A DNA stretch of 64,000 bases, from NCBI GenBank assembly GCA_964537555.1, contig CAZIAD010000010.1, forward strand, positions 1-64,000, written 5' to 3'. Position 1 is the stretch's first letter. Each line of letters opens with the position of its first letter. Under the pieces are notes generated by a model that worked only from the letters and a program-made list of their open reading frames with translations, had not been told where the DNA came from and did no database searches. This document shows, in pieces, positions 16,994 to 25,027 of this stretch. Source of the stretch: CAYRWR01 sp964537555 (GTDB lineage Bacteria > Spirochaetota > Brevinematia > Brevinematales > CAYRWR01). Made by a program: the position numbers and the translations under genes.

Positions 16994-17446
16994 ATGGTAG
17001 AGCTCCATAACACACTGGATCAGCCCCTTCCTGAATACCTGGATAGCATCCCGCCTTTTCTGGAGTACATCCTGGAAAACCATAAGCAGCAGGATAAAGG
17101 ACTGAATGTCGTAGTGTGTGACAATATCTATATTGCGGGGCTCAACCAGACCTACCGTCACAAGGAAGGCCCTACGGATGTACTGTCCTTTCCGGCCTGG
17201 GAAGGAGAGGATGAAGACATTCAGGAAGAAAATGACTGCCTGGGGGATGTGATCATCTCCCTGGAAAAAGCCAGAGAACAGGCAGAAAGCTATGAAGTCA
17301 GTGAACAGGAAGAAATGGCACGCCTGGCCATTCATGGATGCTTACATATACTGGGCTACGATCATGAGACCAGCGTGGAAGATGAAAAAGAGATGTTTTC
17401 CCTCCAGGACGACTACCTGGACCGCTACCTGGATAGCTTGAAATAA
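16994..17446 (+). CDS. ybeY: YbeY, rRNA maturation endoribonuclease
   Basis: 150 residues with the zinc motif HGCLHILGYDH, the signature of YbeY/UPF0054. An upstream TDVLSFPAWE is also typical. YbeY is a zinc-dependent endoribonuclease that works in 16S rRNA 3' end processing and ribosome quality control. It is the second gene of an operon with the phosphodiesterase. A bidirectional terminator separates it from groES. Confidence 0.93.
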   Translation: MVELHNTLDQPLPEYLDSIPPFLEYILENHKQQDKGLNVVVCDNIYIAGLNQTYRHKEGPTDVLSFPAWEGEDEDIQEENDCLGDVIISLEKAREQAESYEVSEQEEMARLAIHGCLHILGYDHETSVEDEKEMFSLQDDYLDRYLDSLK

Positions 17447-17480
17447 CAAAAAAACCTCCCGGCGGGAGGTTTTTTCTTTT
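17447..17480. terminator. Bidirectional terminator between ybeY and groES
   Basis: AACCTCCCG and CGGGAGGTT arms with an A run before and a T run after, so both convergent genes can end here. Confidence 0.85.
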
Positions 17481-17487
17481 TGTGTTT

Positions 17488-17754
17488 TTAGCTGACTACG
17501 GCCAGAATATCATCTGAAGAAAGCAAAAGGTGTTCCTGGTCTGCGATCTTTATGCTGGTACCAGCATATTTATCGTAGATCACTTCGTCCCCTACTTTCA
17601 CAGTGATTTCTTCATCTGTACCAACCGCTACCACAGATCCCTGCTGAGTCTTTTCCTGAGAAGCTGTCTCAGGGATAAAGATTCCACCAGCAGTCTTTTG
17701 TTCCTGTTCCTTGATTTTGATTAAAACCCGGTTTCCCAAAGGCTTAACGTTCAT
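17488..17754 (-). CDS. groES: Co-chaperonin GroES
   Basis: 88 residues with the GroES pattern: VKPLGNRVLIK, a mobile loop with TAGGIFIPETA, GSVVAVG, KVGDEVIYDKYAGT and a terminal DDILAVV. The heptamer caps GroEL. No groEL follows; a terminator lies at once downstream, so groES stands alone at this locus. The upstream region is broken by the N gap at 17781-17790, which hides most of any promoter or CIRCE element. GGAGG precedes the ATG. Confidence 0.95.
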   Translation of the reverse strand: MNVKPLGNRVLIKIKEQEQKTAGGIFIPETASQEKTQQGSVVAVGTDEEITVKVGDEVIYDKYAGTSIKIADQEHLLLSSDDILAVVS

Positions 17755-17780
17755 CCAGAACCTCCAAGATAGATATATTA

Positions 17781-17790
17781 NNNNNNNNNN
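17781..17790. other. Assembly gap (10 N) upstream of groES
   Basis: Ten undetermined bases between the lipid A-type acyltransferase stop and groES. On the minus strand TTGACG lies before it and TAATAT after it, so a promoter may span the gap. Confidence 0.95.
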
Positions 17791-17816
17791 ACCAGGCTAT
17801 CGTCAAGTGCTTTTTT

Positions 17817-18770
17817 TTAATATGGATCCACATCCAGGCCGATAAAATCTTCTTCGGTGGTACGTTCCCAGCGAGGGTGCAGCAGAGAGAACCATTGCTC
17901 AGGATACTCCCTGATATACTTCTCATAGCGGGAATTGATCCACGCCATGATTTTTTTGTGATCCTCTTTAGGGTCATTACTTTTTTCGAAAGTCTTGGGT
18001 TCTTCAAAGCTCATCTTATAGCGGCCATCCGGCTGTAGAATACTCATCCCGATGATGATAGGAGCACCATACTTCAGGTGTAACTTGGCCGGGCCATCAG
18101 CCGTAGCACTGGTCTGGCCAAAAAAAGGTACAAAGATAGGTTTGAAATAATAAGTCTGATCCAGAAGCATGGCTACTGTGCCCCCTTCCCTGAGATGCCT
18201 TGAGATCTTAGCCAGGTCCGATATTGTATTATAGAAACATTTTATCTTCCCTTTGTTCTGGCGGATATTCTTGAGCCAGGCATCGGTATAGGGATTAAAC
18301 TGACGGTTAATGACTGCACCCAGATTAACGCCCAGTTTGGCAGGTATAGATCCGAAGTATTCCCAGTTACCCATGTGGGCTGTCACAATAATGGCACCCT
18401 TGCCCGCTTTGAGCGCATTTTCATAGACTTCGATGTTTTCAAAATAAGCATACTTTTGATAGTTTTTTGCAGTCAAAAAGCCCAGTTTTAAAAACTCGAT
18501 GGCTCCCTTGACTATGAAACGATAAGTCTTTTTGACCAGGGCATCTTTTTCCCCTGGCGCCCAGGCCCTGTCCGGAAAGATAATATCCAGGTTGTCATAA
18601 GCCCACTTCTTATTCTTTTTATCTATTTTAAAAATCAGCCAGGACAGTCCCCGTCCCAGGCCAAAAGCTATGGAACGTGGCAGGAGGCGTATCATAACAC
18701 CCAGGGGTATCACAATGGCTGCTTCCAGGAGGTACAGTATATGCTGTATAAATGATATCTTACGGGCCAT
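17817..18770 (-). CDS. Lipid A-type (LpxL/HtrB) acyltransferase
   Basis: 317 residues. An N-terminal membrane helix (about 12-30) precedes the acyltransferase domain with the HxxxxE-like motif TAHMGNWEYFG, then AMLLDQTYY and a later PEQWFSLLHPRW. This is the lauroyl/myristoyl transferase family that adds secondary acyl chains to lipid A on the inner leaflet, and supports a Gram-negative envelope. Some members acylate other glycolipids. It lies eight bases after a lipoprotein gene and probably shares its transcript. Confidence 0.85.
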   Translation of the reverse strand: MARKISFIQHILYLLEAAIVIPLGVMIRLLPRSIAFGLGRGLSWLIFKIDKKNKKWAYDNLDIIFPDRAWAPGEKDALVKKTYRFIVKGAIEFLKLGFLTAKNYQKYAYFENIEVYENALKAGKGAIIVTAHMGNWEYFGSIPAKLGVNLGAVINRQFNPYTDAWLKNIRQNKGKIKCFYNTISDLAKISRHLREGGTVAMLLDQTYYFKPIFVPFFGQTSATADGPAKLHLKYGAPIIIGMSILQPDGRYKMSFEEPKTFEKSNDPKEDHKKIMAWINSRYEKYIREYPEQWFSLLHPRWERTTEEDFIGLDVDPY

Positions 18771-18778
18771 AATACAGC

Positions 18779-19933
18779 CTAAGTATTGGTCGTAGCAGAG
18801 TCGGAATTACTAAGGTCCATCTCCTGCTTCAGCTTCATTATAGGGAAACGTATAATGGGAGAGGATTCTCCAAATTCCCTGTCCTCTATCAGTTTTATCT
18901 TAAAGGCGCCTTTTTTAGGCTCATTCCTTTTCATTTTAAAAGATTGAGGCACAGTAAAGGTGATATTCATAAACTTGGCTTCGCCCGGTTTGATATCACC
19001 CAGCTCCACCATAGTGATGGGATAGATCATCTCCATGACCTTATTGCCTGAGGGCTCGACTTCTACCCCTACATCATAGGCTATACCCTGACCGGTATTA
19101 GTGACCCAGAAGATCAGATTGGCTGTCTCTCCATTATTGACTATCATATTACTGTTTCCACTTAAGGGGGCATCTCCATAGTCCATGATCTTCCAGTCTG
19201 TGACAGTGAGGCGGGGTTTGGGCAGGCCGGTCTTTGGGATTCTCACTACATATCTTTTAGCATTTTCTGTAAATCGGGGATCTGCAATCTCAAGTATGAC
19301 TTTGGCTCTCCCTGACTCCAGGCTTTTATCTGTGTTAAAGGGGAGGATGATCGTATTAGTACTGCCTACCGGCATGGAGATGGTAGGGGGTGTAGTAAAA
19401 AACATTCCCTTGGTAGACTTATGGTCTTTGACCTCCAGGCTGATGCGATTCACAATACCACGCCCATTATTTATGAGCTTCAGGGTGATCATACCCCTTT
19501 TATCAGTACGAAGACTGCTATTGGTACCTATATCATAAGAAGAACTGATCTTAAGCAGGGGTGGCCGGGAATTTATCACATCCTTTACTTTAGCTGCCAG
19601 GATCTTGGGAGCCGGATTGGGGGTATCCCCTACCATGACTGTCTCAAAATATTCCAGGGCTTGTTTTTCATCACCCTGTTTATACAGTATAAACCCTATC
19701 TCATAATTGGCCCAGGCTACTGCTTCACGGTCATTGGTATGCCAGTCCAGTACCTTCATGTAATAGTCCCTGGCACCCTTAAGGTCATTGTTCAGGTAGC
19801 GGTCTGCTCCCAGCTTTATAATATCATCGGCTGATTTTTGCATGAGCTCCTGTTCAGAGAGGATGGGCCCTCCGCTACTACAGGCACTTAGTATTATCAA
19901 TGAAAACATGATCAGGAATAACTGTTTCTTCAC
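18779..19933 (-). CDS. Lipoprotein with TPR-like and CARDB-like domains
   Basis: 384 residues with the lipobox ILSACSSG. Residues about 35-125 look like two or three TPR units (AVAWANYEIGFILYKQGDEKQALEYFE). The rest holds two Ig-like CARDB-type repeats (about 145-235 and 250-350), each with phrases like NNGRGIVNRISLEVKD and NTGQGIAYDVGVEVEPSG. Such domains mediate protein contacts at the cell surface or in the periplasm. It starts the unit that also contains the lipid A-type acyltransferase. The exact role is unknown. Confidence 0.78.
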   Translation of the reverse strand: MKKQLFLIMFSLIILSACSSGGPILSEQELMQKSADDIIKLGADRYLNNDLKGARDYYMKVLDWHTNDREAVAWANYEIGFILYKQGDEKQALEYFETVMVGDTPNPAPKILAAKVKDVINSRPPLLKISSSYDIGTNSSLRTDKRGMITLKLINNGRGIVNRISLEVKDHKSTKGMFFTTPPTISMPVGSTNTIILPFNTDKSLESGRAKVILEIADPRFTENAKRYVVRIPKTGLPKPRLTVTDWKIMDYGDAPLSGNSNMIVNNGETANLIFWVTNTGQGIAYDVGVEVEPSGNKVMEMIYPITMVELGDIKPGEAKFMNITFTVPQSFKMKRNEPKKGAFKIKLIEDREFGESSPIIRFPIMKLKQEMDLSNSDSATTNT

Positions 19934-19962
19934 TTAATTCTCCTCAGGAAGCTTTGGTGTTT

Positions 19963-19991
19963 ATTATAAGGTACAGCCCGTAATAAATCAA
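19963..19991 (-). promoter_or_regulatory. Promoter of the lipoprotein-acyltransferase unit
   Basis: On the minus strand, TTGATT (19986-19991), a 17-bp spacer and TATAAT (19963-19968), about 30 bases before the ATG. Confidence 0.65.
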
Positions 19992-20077
19992 GGCAGTACC
20001 GGAATACAGCATTTTATTTGAGACTCGGAAAGTGCATTGGGTTTTATCATTTAATGATTTTTAGATAAAAAGATATA

Positions 20078-20105
20078 TTGACCATTTCCATTTTTCCTGT
20101 ATAAT
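20078..20105 (+). promoter_or_regulatory. Promoter that decides the barrel gene start
   Basis: TTGACC (20078-20083), a 16-bp spacer and TATAAT (20100-20105). The first in-frame ATG (20104) overlaps the -10 box, so translation must begin at 20131. Confidence 0.75.
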
Positions 20106-20130
20106 GAGTGATAAAAGAGAAGGAGTTTGT

Positions 20131-21381
20131 ATGAGATCATTAAAGACCATTATTATGGCTCTGATCATTTTAAGTACGGCCGGAATGATATATGGAGCTG
20201 ACAAGATCCCTGATCAGGGGGTCAAACTCAAGCCATTCCCGCTGGCAGCCTATAATTCAGACCTGGGCCTGGGCCTGGGACTAAGCCTCACCCTCATAGG
20301 CTATGATGGCAAATCCAGTGATTACCTCTACAAGATATATACGGAATTTATGTATTACACCGGGGGCCAGATAGATCCGGATATCCGTTTTGACATCCCG
20401 AATATCTGGATCGGAGAACAGCCTTTCAGGATTACCGGTATCGCAGAATACAAACAAGCCCGGTTCCAGCCCTATTATGGTACCGGGAATAACGATTTAG
20501 TAAATGGATACACTTATGACATGTTGACAAATGATTATCAGTATACTAATCGTTACAATATGGTTAATCCTTATATCTTCTTTACCATTACCACTCCCTT
20601 GGTCTGGGGTCTGCAAAAAGGCTATGACAAAGAGATCGGCCTGGCCCTGGGTGCCTATCTGGATAATTACAGTATCTCAAATTCTTATACTAATGCCCCA
20701 GATGGCAGCTCAGTTTATATACCCTCTAAAATTTATGCTGACAATCCTTTTGGCGTAGAGGGAGGTACAATTTTTTCACTCAATCTGGGAATCAATTTTG
20801 ATTCCCGAGACTATATACCTAACCCGGGTAAAGGGACATATAATGAAGTGATGGCTGAAATCTCTTTGCATCCGGTGTATTCCTACCAGAGACTGACTTT
20901 ACTACATCAGGCCTATTTCAGCCTCTGTAAGACAGAAAAACGTCACCTCATCCTGGCCGAAAGAGTATGGATCGATAACCTGTTCGGCCAGGCTCCTTTC
21001 TTTAAGCAGGGTAAATTGGGGGGATTTCAGTATGTGGATGGATTTGGCGGGGCTGATTCTATGAGAGGACTGGGAGCATTCCGTAGTATAGGCAAATTTA
21101 AAATGTTTATCACTACTGAGCTCCGCTGGAGATTTGTCAATTTCGGACCCTTCCTGGGTGATATGTGGCATCTGGAGCTGACTCCCTTTGCTGATATTGG
21201 GAATGCCTGGGATTCGATCAATGAGATGAGCCTGGGCAGTATCACTGCCACACTGGGAACCGGTCTCAAAGTTCTCTGGGGGGAAGACTTTATCATTGCA
21301 TTTGATTATGGTTTCTGGAAAAACCCTAGCTATAATAATTGGGAGACAGGCTTGTACATTGGCTTTAACCATCAGTTTTAG
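20131..21381 (+). CDS. Omp85/BamA-like outer-membrane barrel protein
   Basis: 416 residues from ATG 20131, which follows AAGGAG by six bases. A signal peptide (about 1-22) is followed by a barrel with alternating strands; FDSRDYIPNPGKGTY is the typical late strand of surface-antigen (D15/Omp85) domains, and YVDGFGGADSMRGLGAFRS matches the conserved loop-6 region. The chain ends in phenylalanine. There are no POTRA repeats, so it is a barrel-only member, as seen in some surface proteins. Location: outer membrane. No partner gene is obvious and a terminator follows directly. Confidence 0.78.
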   Translation: MRSLKTIIMALIILSTAGMIYGADKIPDQGVKLKPFPLAAYNSDLGLGLGLSLTLIGYDGKSSDYLYKIYTEFMYYTGGQIDPDIRFDIPNIWIGEQPFRITGIAEYKQARFQPYYGTGNNDLVNGYTYDMLTNDYQYTNRYNMVNPYIFFTITTPLVWGLQKGYDKEIGLALGAYLDNYSISNSYTNAPDGSSVYIPSKIYADNPFGVEGGTIFSLNLGINFDSRDYIPNPGKGTYNEVMAEISLHPVYSYQRLTLLHQAYFSLCKTEKRHLILAERVWIDNLFGQAPFFKQGKLGGFQYVDGFGGADSMRGLGAFRSIGKFKMFITTELRWRFVNFGPFLGDMWHLELTPFADIGNAWDSINEMSLGSITATLGTGLKVLWGEDFIIAFDYGFWKNPSYNNWETGLYIGFNHQF

Positions 21382-21400
21382 AGATCACTCTTTATAAGCA

Positions 21401-21434
21401 GGGGGACTATCACATGGATAGTCCCCTTTTTTTT
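21401..21434 (+). terminator. Terminator after the barrel gene
   Basis: GGGGACTAT pairs with ATAGTCCCC around a seven-base loop, followed by an eight-T run. Confidence 0.88.
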
Positions 21435-21559
21435 AAATAGATAATATGAGTAAGGCCAGTAGATGATCAGGATAACCGGGGACCGTTCCTCCGGTAATGA
21501 CAAAGAATGGGCGGTATAACAGTGAAAGTATAGGCCTGAGACAGGGGAGGCAGGAATAT

Positions 21560-21588
21560 TTGACTGTCGAGTAGAGATAGTTTACAGT
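21560..21588 (+). promoter_or_regulatory. Probable promoter of the VOC gene
   Basis: TTGACT (21560-21565), a 17-bp spacer and TACAGT (21583-21588), about 38 bases before the ATG. Confidence 0.5.
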
Positions 21589-21626
21589 TTGTATATCGAA
21601 GTGACTATCTTAAGGAGGAATATAGT

Positions 21627-21998
21627 ATGGATCTGGGAGCATTTTCAGTCAGCCTGGCTGTCAGGGATTTACAAAAATCCAGGGGATTTTATGAGAAACT
21701 GGGGTTTTCCGCATTTGAGGGAGATGAGTCACAAAACTGGCTCATAATGAAAAACGGTGCTCACGTCATCGGTTTATTCCAGGATATGTTTCCTGAGAAT
21801 ATCCTGACCTTCAATCCGGGCTGGGACCAGGATGCCCAGCCTCTGGCATCTTTTACCGATGTAAGGGAGATACTAAAAGACCTCCAGGCCAAAGGGCTGG
21901 AAATAGATGATGCATCCATCTCCGGGACCAGCGGGCCATCCAGTATCAGTCTGTCGGACCCTGATGGAAACCTGATCCTGATCGATCAGCATGTCTAG
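21627..21998 (+). CDS. VOC (glyoxalase/bleomycin resistance) superfamily protein
   Basis: 123 residues that form two beta-alpha-beta-beta-beta modules: SLAVRDLQKSRGFYEKLGF at the start and SLSDPDGNLILIDQH at the end. This is the vicinal-oxygen-chelate fold, whose members bind a metal and act on varied small molecules. The family is too broad to name a reaction. The metal ligands are not certain. A clear TAAGGAGG lies before the ATG. No related neighbour suggests a pathway; the next gene on the other strand belongs to the radical SAM cluster. Confidence 0.82.
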   Translation: MDLGAFSVSLAVRDLQKSRGFYEKLGFSAFEGDESQNWLIMKNGAHVIGLFQDMFPENILTFNPGWDQDAQPLASFTDVREILKDLQAKGLEIDDASISGTSGPSSISLSDPDGNLILIDQHV

Positions 21999-22050
21999 AA
22001 AATCTTCAGACATCATGGGGTATGCACTATGTATCTGTAAATGGCAATTC

Positions 22051-23082
22051 CTAACTTATTAGTTCTTTTGCCATATTAATCAGGATCTGTTCATAGCGGC
22101 ACTGTACTCCTGATACCTCGTCCCAAATCCCGGTGCTGGTAAAATTACTGCATCCGCACCAGTTCACACAATAGGGCTGATACTGACACTCCCTGCATTC
22201 CGGCATTTGACGGGGCTGCTGAAAGGCCTGCACTCTGCGGGGATCCAGGCCAGTACTCAGAGAGCCGATCTGCACTGTGGGGTCATCATCATTACCCACG
22301 AAACGTTCACAGGGATAGAAATGACCGGAAGGAGACAGGCTTACTTCCTTGACGCCCATCTGGCATTTATCCCCGACAGCATAGCCCCCGTTTTTCAGGA
22401 CGGATAGTTTACCATCCAGGACATTGATGTATATGGGCCGGCCCGCCCGCTTTTGTTGTACATAAAAACGGGAAATACGACTATAGGCCTTTTTAAGCCG
22501 GTACAGGGTGTACCAGTTCCAGGCGGCGGCGGTATTGAGATTGAGGCTTATGGCCCGGAAGCCCTCCTGGTATAGAAAGACCACATCATCAGGCAGGCGG
22601 CCCAGGTTTTCCGGACTGACCACGATAATGGTCTTGAAATTGATCTTTTTATCTATCATATAGTGAGCATTTTTTAGGATGGCCTCAAAGGAACCCTGTC
22701 CCCCGGCAAATGAGCGATTCCTGTCATGAGAGGCCTGGCCGCCGTCCAGAGACAGGCCAATGTAGTATCCGTGATCTGCCAGCCACTGGGAGCGTTCAGG
22801 GGTAAGGAGAGTGCCATTGGTAGTAACTGATTTACGGGTCACACCGCCCCCCCAGTGCTCTTCATAATAGGCATCCGCCTCCTGCATGAGATCCCAGTTC
22901 AGGAGTGGCTCTCCCCCGAAGAAATGAAGGCCCTTAATGGAGGTATCCCGGGGATTATTGAATACCATATCCATGCCTTTTCGGGCAGTGTCAAAATCCA
23001 TATTAGTACAGACTTTATCCCCGGCATAACAATAGGGGCAGCGCAGGTTGCAATTGCGGGTCACGACCAGGGTGAGCTCCAT
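22051..23082 (-). CDS. Radical SAM/SPASM maturase-like enzyme
   Basis: 343 residues. The radical SAM cluster motif CNLRCPYC lies at residues 11-18, followed by FFGGEPLLN and the glycine-rich region typical of these enzymes. The C-terminal SPASM domain is complete: CQMG and FYPCERF, then C-x2-C-x5-C-x3-C in CRECQYQPYCVNWC, and a last cysteine in GVQC. SPASM enzymes modify ribosomal peptides or proteins, for example by thioether or C-C bonds. It begins three bases after the last of three small related lipoprotein-like genes. I infer that these are its substrates. Sulfatase maturase is less likely as no sulfatase is near. Confidence 0.88.
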   Translation of the reverse strand: MELTLVVTRNCNLRCPYCYAGDKVCTNMDFDTARKGMDMVFNNPRDTSIKGLHFFGGEPLLNWDLMQEADAYYEEHWGGGVTRKSVTTNGTLLTPERSQWLADHGYYIGLSLDGGQASHDRNRSFAGGQGSFEAILKNAHYMIDKKINFKTIIVVSPENLGRLPDDVVFLYQEGFRAISLNLNTAAAWNWYTLYRLKKAYSRISRFYVQQKRAGRPIYINVLDGKLSVLKNGGYAVGDKCQMGVKEVSLSPSGHFYPCERFVGNDDDPTVQIGSLSTGLDPRRVQAFQQPRQMPECRECQYQPYCVNWCGCSNFTSTGIWDEVSGVQCRYEQILINMAKELIS

Positions 23083-23085
23083 ACA

Positions 23086-23403
23086 CTAATCCTCTGTTCC
23101 ACTATTGGTGTGATAGGATATCACTCCTCTCAGTTTGTAGAGATTGGTATCTGCGGCACTATCAGCCTGCTTTTCTTCTGTGTAAGCGGGGTCCAGAGGT
23201 ATCTCCCCGTCCAGCTGCATAATATCCATAGTATCATTGCTGCAATTGATGGTAGCCGGCTCGGGCCGTGTCCCTGGAGGGCGGATCTCCTCCTCCCTGC
23301 AGGAAATCAGGCTGAGCGCCAGAACGATAAGGCCTGTTCCCCTTGACCATCTGTATCCGGGCCGGGAAATACCTATGCTCTTTTTTACGGCTTTTCTTTT
23401 CAT
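23086..23403 (-). CDS. Small lipoprotein-like peptide 3, radical SAM cluster
   Basis: 105 residues from the ATG at 23403, chosen because it begins MKRK like its two paralogues; an earlier ATG (23457) would overlap the gene before it. A basic N-terminus is followed by a hydrophobic stretch ending LSLISC, a lipobox with Cys35. The mature part holds one further cysteine (TINCSN, Cys54) and a late YKLRGVISY. It ends three bases before the radical SAM gene. It shares the pattern but little exact sequence with peptides 1 and 2. Confidence 0.75.
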   Translation of the reverse strand: MKRKAVKKSIGISRPGYRWSRGTGLIVLALSLISCREEEIRPPGTRPEPATINCSNDTMDIMQLDGEIPLDPAYTEEKQADSAADTNLYKLRGVISYHTNSGTED

Positions 23404-23410
23404 GTTGATC

Positions 23411-23710
23411 TTACTCCCTGGTATCCAGTATAGTCTCATCATGGCCAAAGTCCACATCTCCCTTGAGGCGGTATATTTGTGTATTTGTATTTGTATCCGG
23501 CTCGATGCACTCTATGGTCGTGACCTGGGGTGGCTCCCCTCGTAGTTTGACTTCCTCTACATGGGGCTGTACCGTTCCTTTTAGCCTGACATGAGTCTGA
23601 CAGGACAGGGTGCCCAGGGTCAACAAGGCCAGTCCCGAACCCAGCAGGGACCCTGATATTTTCCCGGCCAGACCTCCGGATCGTCCATTAAGCACTGGTT
23701 TTCTTTTCAT
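23411..23710 (-). CDS. Small lipoprotein-like peptide 2, radical SAM cluster
   Basis: 99 residues, MKRK start, hydrophobic segment and lipobox-like LGTLSC (Cys37), then HVRLKGTV, a second KLRG, the internal cysteine TTIECIEPD (Cys68) and a late YRLKGDVDF. The -3 residue of the lipobox is threonine, looser than in enterobacteria but tolerated in spirochaetes. It lies seven bases upstream of peptide 3 and four bases downstream of peptide 1. I infer an exported, possibly modified lipopeptide; no known family is recognised. Confidence 0.78.
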   Translation of the reverse strand: MKRKPVLNGRSGGLAGKISGSLLGSGLALLTLGTLSCQTHVRLKGTVQPHVEEVKLRGEPPQVTTIECIEPDTNTNTQIYRLKGDVDFGHDETILDTRE

Positions 23711-23714
23711 GTTA

Positions 23715-24047
23715 CTACTCCTCTATCTGCGGGCTAAGAAACTGAACATCCTGTGTAATGACCTCATAATCCACACCCTTGAGACGGGTCTCCAGGACCT
23801 GGGGATTATCATAGGGAATCTTTTCGGCAGAGTGCTCTACTTTGATACATTTCTGTTCTGTCTGGTACAGGATCTCATTGCTCATCTGCAGAGGACGTAC
23901 CGGTTTATCCCCTTTGAGCCGGACATCTGACCGACAGGAGCTGAAAAACAGGCCGCACCATAACATTCCGGCTCCAAATATGCTGGAAATCCGCCCTTTT
24001 GTGTAGCTGAACAGATTTCCGGTATGCTGTACCGCTTTTCTTTTCAT
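23715..24047 (-). CDS. Small lipoprotein-like peptide 1, radical SAM cluster
   Basis: 110 residues. It begins MKRKAV, has a hydrophobic stretch ending FFSSC (Cys38), then DVRLKGDK, one internal cysteine in TEQKCIKVE (Cys67) and a late TRLKGVDYEV. These landmarks (lipobox cysteine, one internal cysteine, two R/K-L-K/R-G motifs) recur in the next two genes. AGGA precedes the ATG. It is the first of the four tightly spaced genes; the 85 bases upstream hold no strong promoter, so expression may start at the SDR gene. Confidence 0.78.
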   Translation of the reverse strand: MKRKAVQHTGNLFSYTKGRISSIFGAGMLWCGLFFSSCRSDVRLKGDKPVRPLQMSNEILYQTEQKCIKVEHSAEKIPYDNPQVLETRLKGVDYEVITQDVQFLSPQIEE

Positions 24048-24132
24048 CTCATGATCCTCATACCTGATCTATCCTGTTCTACGCTGTAAAAATACAAAAG
24101 TAACACCCTTTTCTGTTTTTTCGGGAGTCTGT

Positions 24133-24912
24133 CTACTCTTCCCAGACTTGTCTTTTAGTAAAACCGGCTGTGAGAAATCTCCAAAGGATCTTTCTAAAAG
24201 TAAGCCACTCAATACGGTCATAATTTTTTCTAGTCTTCATCAGTCGCTTATAAAAAAATGCCGCTACTGTCTCCACTTTATCTGCCAGGATATTGTATAT
24301 CTTCACCTGCTTTTTATGCCCTTCTTCAGATACCCCTCTCTGCCTGAGCAGATCAGTCACTACCATACCGGGGCTGAGGATGCCTACCTGTACCCTATTA
24401 GCCTCTATACTTTTGGCAAAGGTTCGGGTAAAGTAGGATACCGCGCTTTTGGAAGTGGAATAGATAGCCGCAGTGGGGACCATTGGCCCTTTGGAACCCA
24501 GGCCTTCCATGTTGAATATCTTACCCCTACCCTGTTTATGCATCCCTTCATAAGCTACACAGGTGCCGTGAATGACTCCTTTCAGGTTGGTATCCAGCAC
24601 TCTATCGATATCCCTCACTTTGATTTCCCAGGGCATAGCCTGAGGATGATTGACTCCAGCATTATTGATCCACAGGTCTACTGATCCCCATTCCTGTAAG
24701 GACTTTTCCCACATATGCTCGTGTGTCTCCCGCCGTGACACATCCCCGGCCAGAGTGATAAACTGTTGAGTGTAGGGCGCCAGTTTTTCCCTGGCATTTT
24801 TAATGGATGTATCAGAGCACCCGTTTATACAGACATGGTGTCCCTGCTTTAAAAACTCCAGGGCCAGGCCCATACCTATTCCTCTGGTACTACCGGTGAT
24901 CACTACATTCAT
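24133..24912 (-). CDS. SDR oxidoreductase, NYC1/NOL (chlorophyll b reductase)-like
   Basis: 259 residues from ATG 24912, which follows GGGGAGGGG; the earlier in-frame ATG at 24972 has no ribosome site. The NAD(P) motif TGSTRGIG, NNAG and the active-site YSTSK are all present. FNMEGLGSKGPMVPT before the tyrosine and SPGMVVTDLLRQR after it are the hallmarks of the plant NYC1/NOL chlorophyll b reductases and their bacterial relatives. A chlorophyll role is unlikely here, so the true substrate is unknown. It ends 85 bases before the small-peptide cluster on the same strand. Confidence 0.8.
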   Translation of the reverse strand: MNVVITGSTRGIGMGLALEFLKQGHHVCINGCSDTSIKNAREKLAPYTQQFITLAGDVSRRETHEHMWEKSLQEWGSVDLWINNAGVNHPQAMPWEIKVRDIDRVLDTNLKGVIHGTCVAYEGMHKQGRGKIFNMEGLGSKGPMVPTAAIYSTSKSAVSYFTRTFAKSIEANRVQVGILSPGMVVTDLLRQRGVSEEGHKKQVKIYNILADKVETVAAFFYKRLMKTRKNYDRIEWLTFRKILWRFLTAGFTKRQVWEE

Positions 24913-24973
24913 CGTCCCCTCCCCTGATCTCTGTCTTTTTCTAATATTAAGGGAATTGTAACCAAATTGCAAG

Positions 24974-25002
24974 TTGCACTGTCTAAAATGTTGGTGTATA
25001 CT
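24974..25002 (+). promoter_or_regulatory. Promoter of the kinase-like gene
   Basis: TTGCAC (24974-24979), a 17-bp spacer and TATACT (24997-25002), 25 bases before the ATG, with GAGGAG in between. Confidence 0.65.
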
Positions 25003-25027
25003 GTAGCATCAGAATCGAGGAGATGCC

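Noticed and set aside
17755..17816. CIRCE element upstream of groES
   Set aside because: Only an AGCACT-like fragment is visible and the rest is in the N gap, so it cannot be supported.
17744..18007. 87-residue frame spanning the N gap on the minus strand
   Set aside because: It overlaps both groES and the acyltransferase in other frames and includes undetermined bases.
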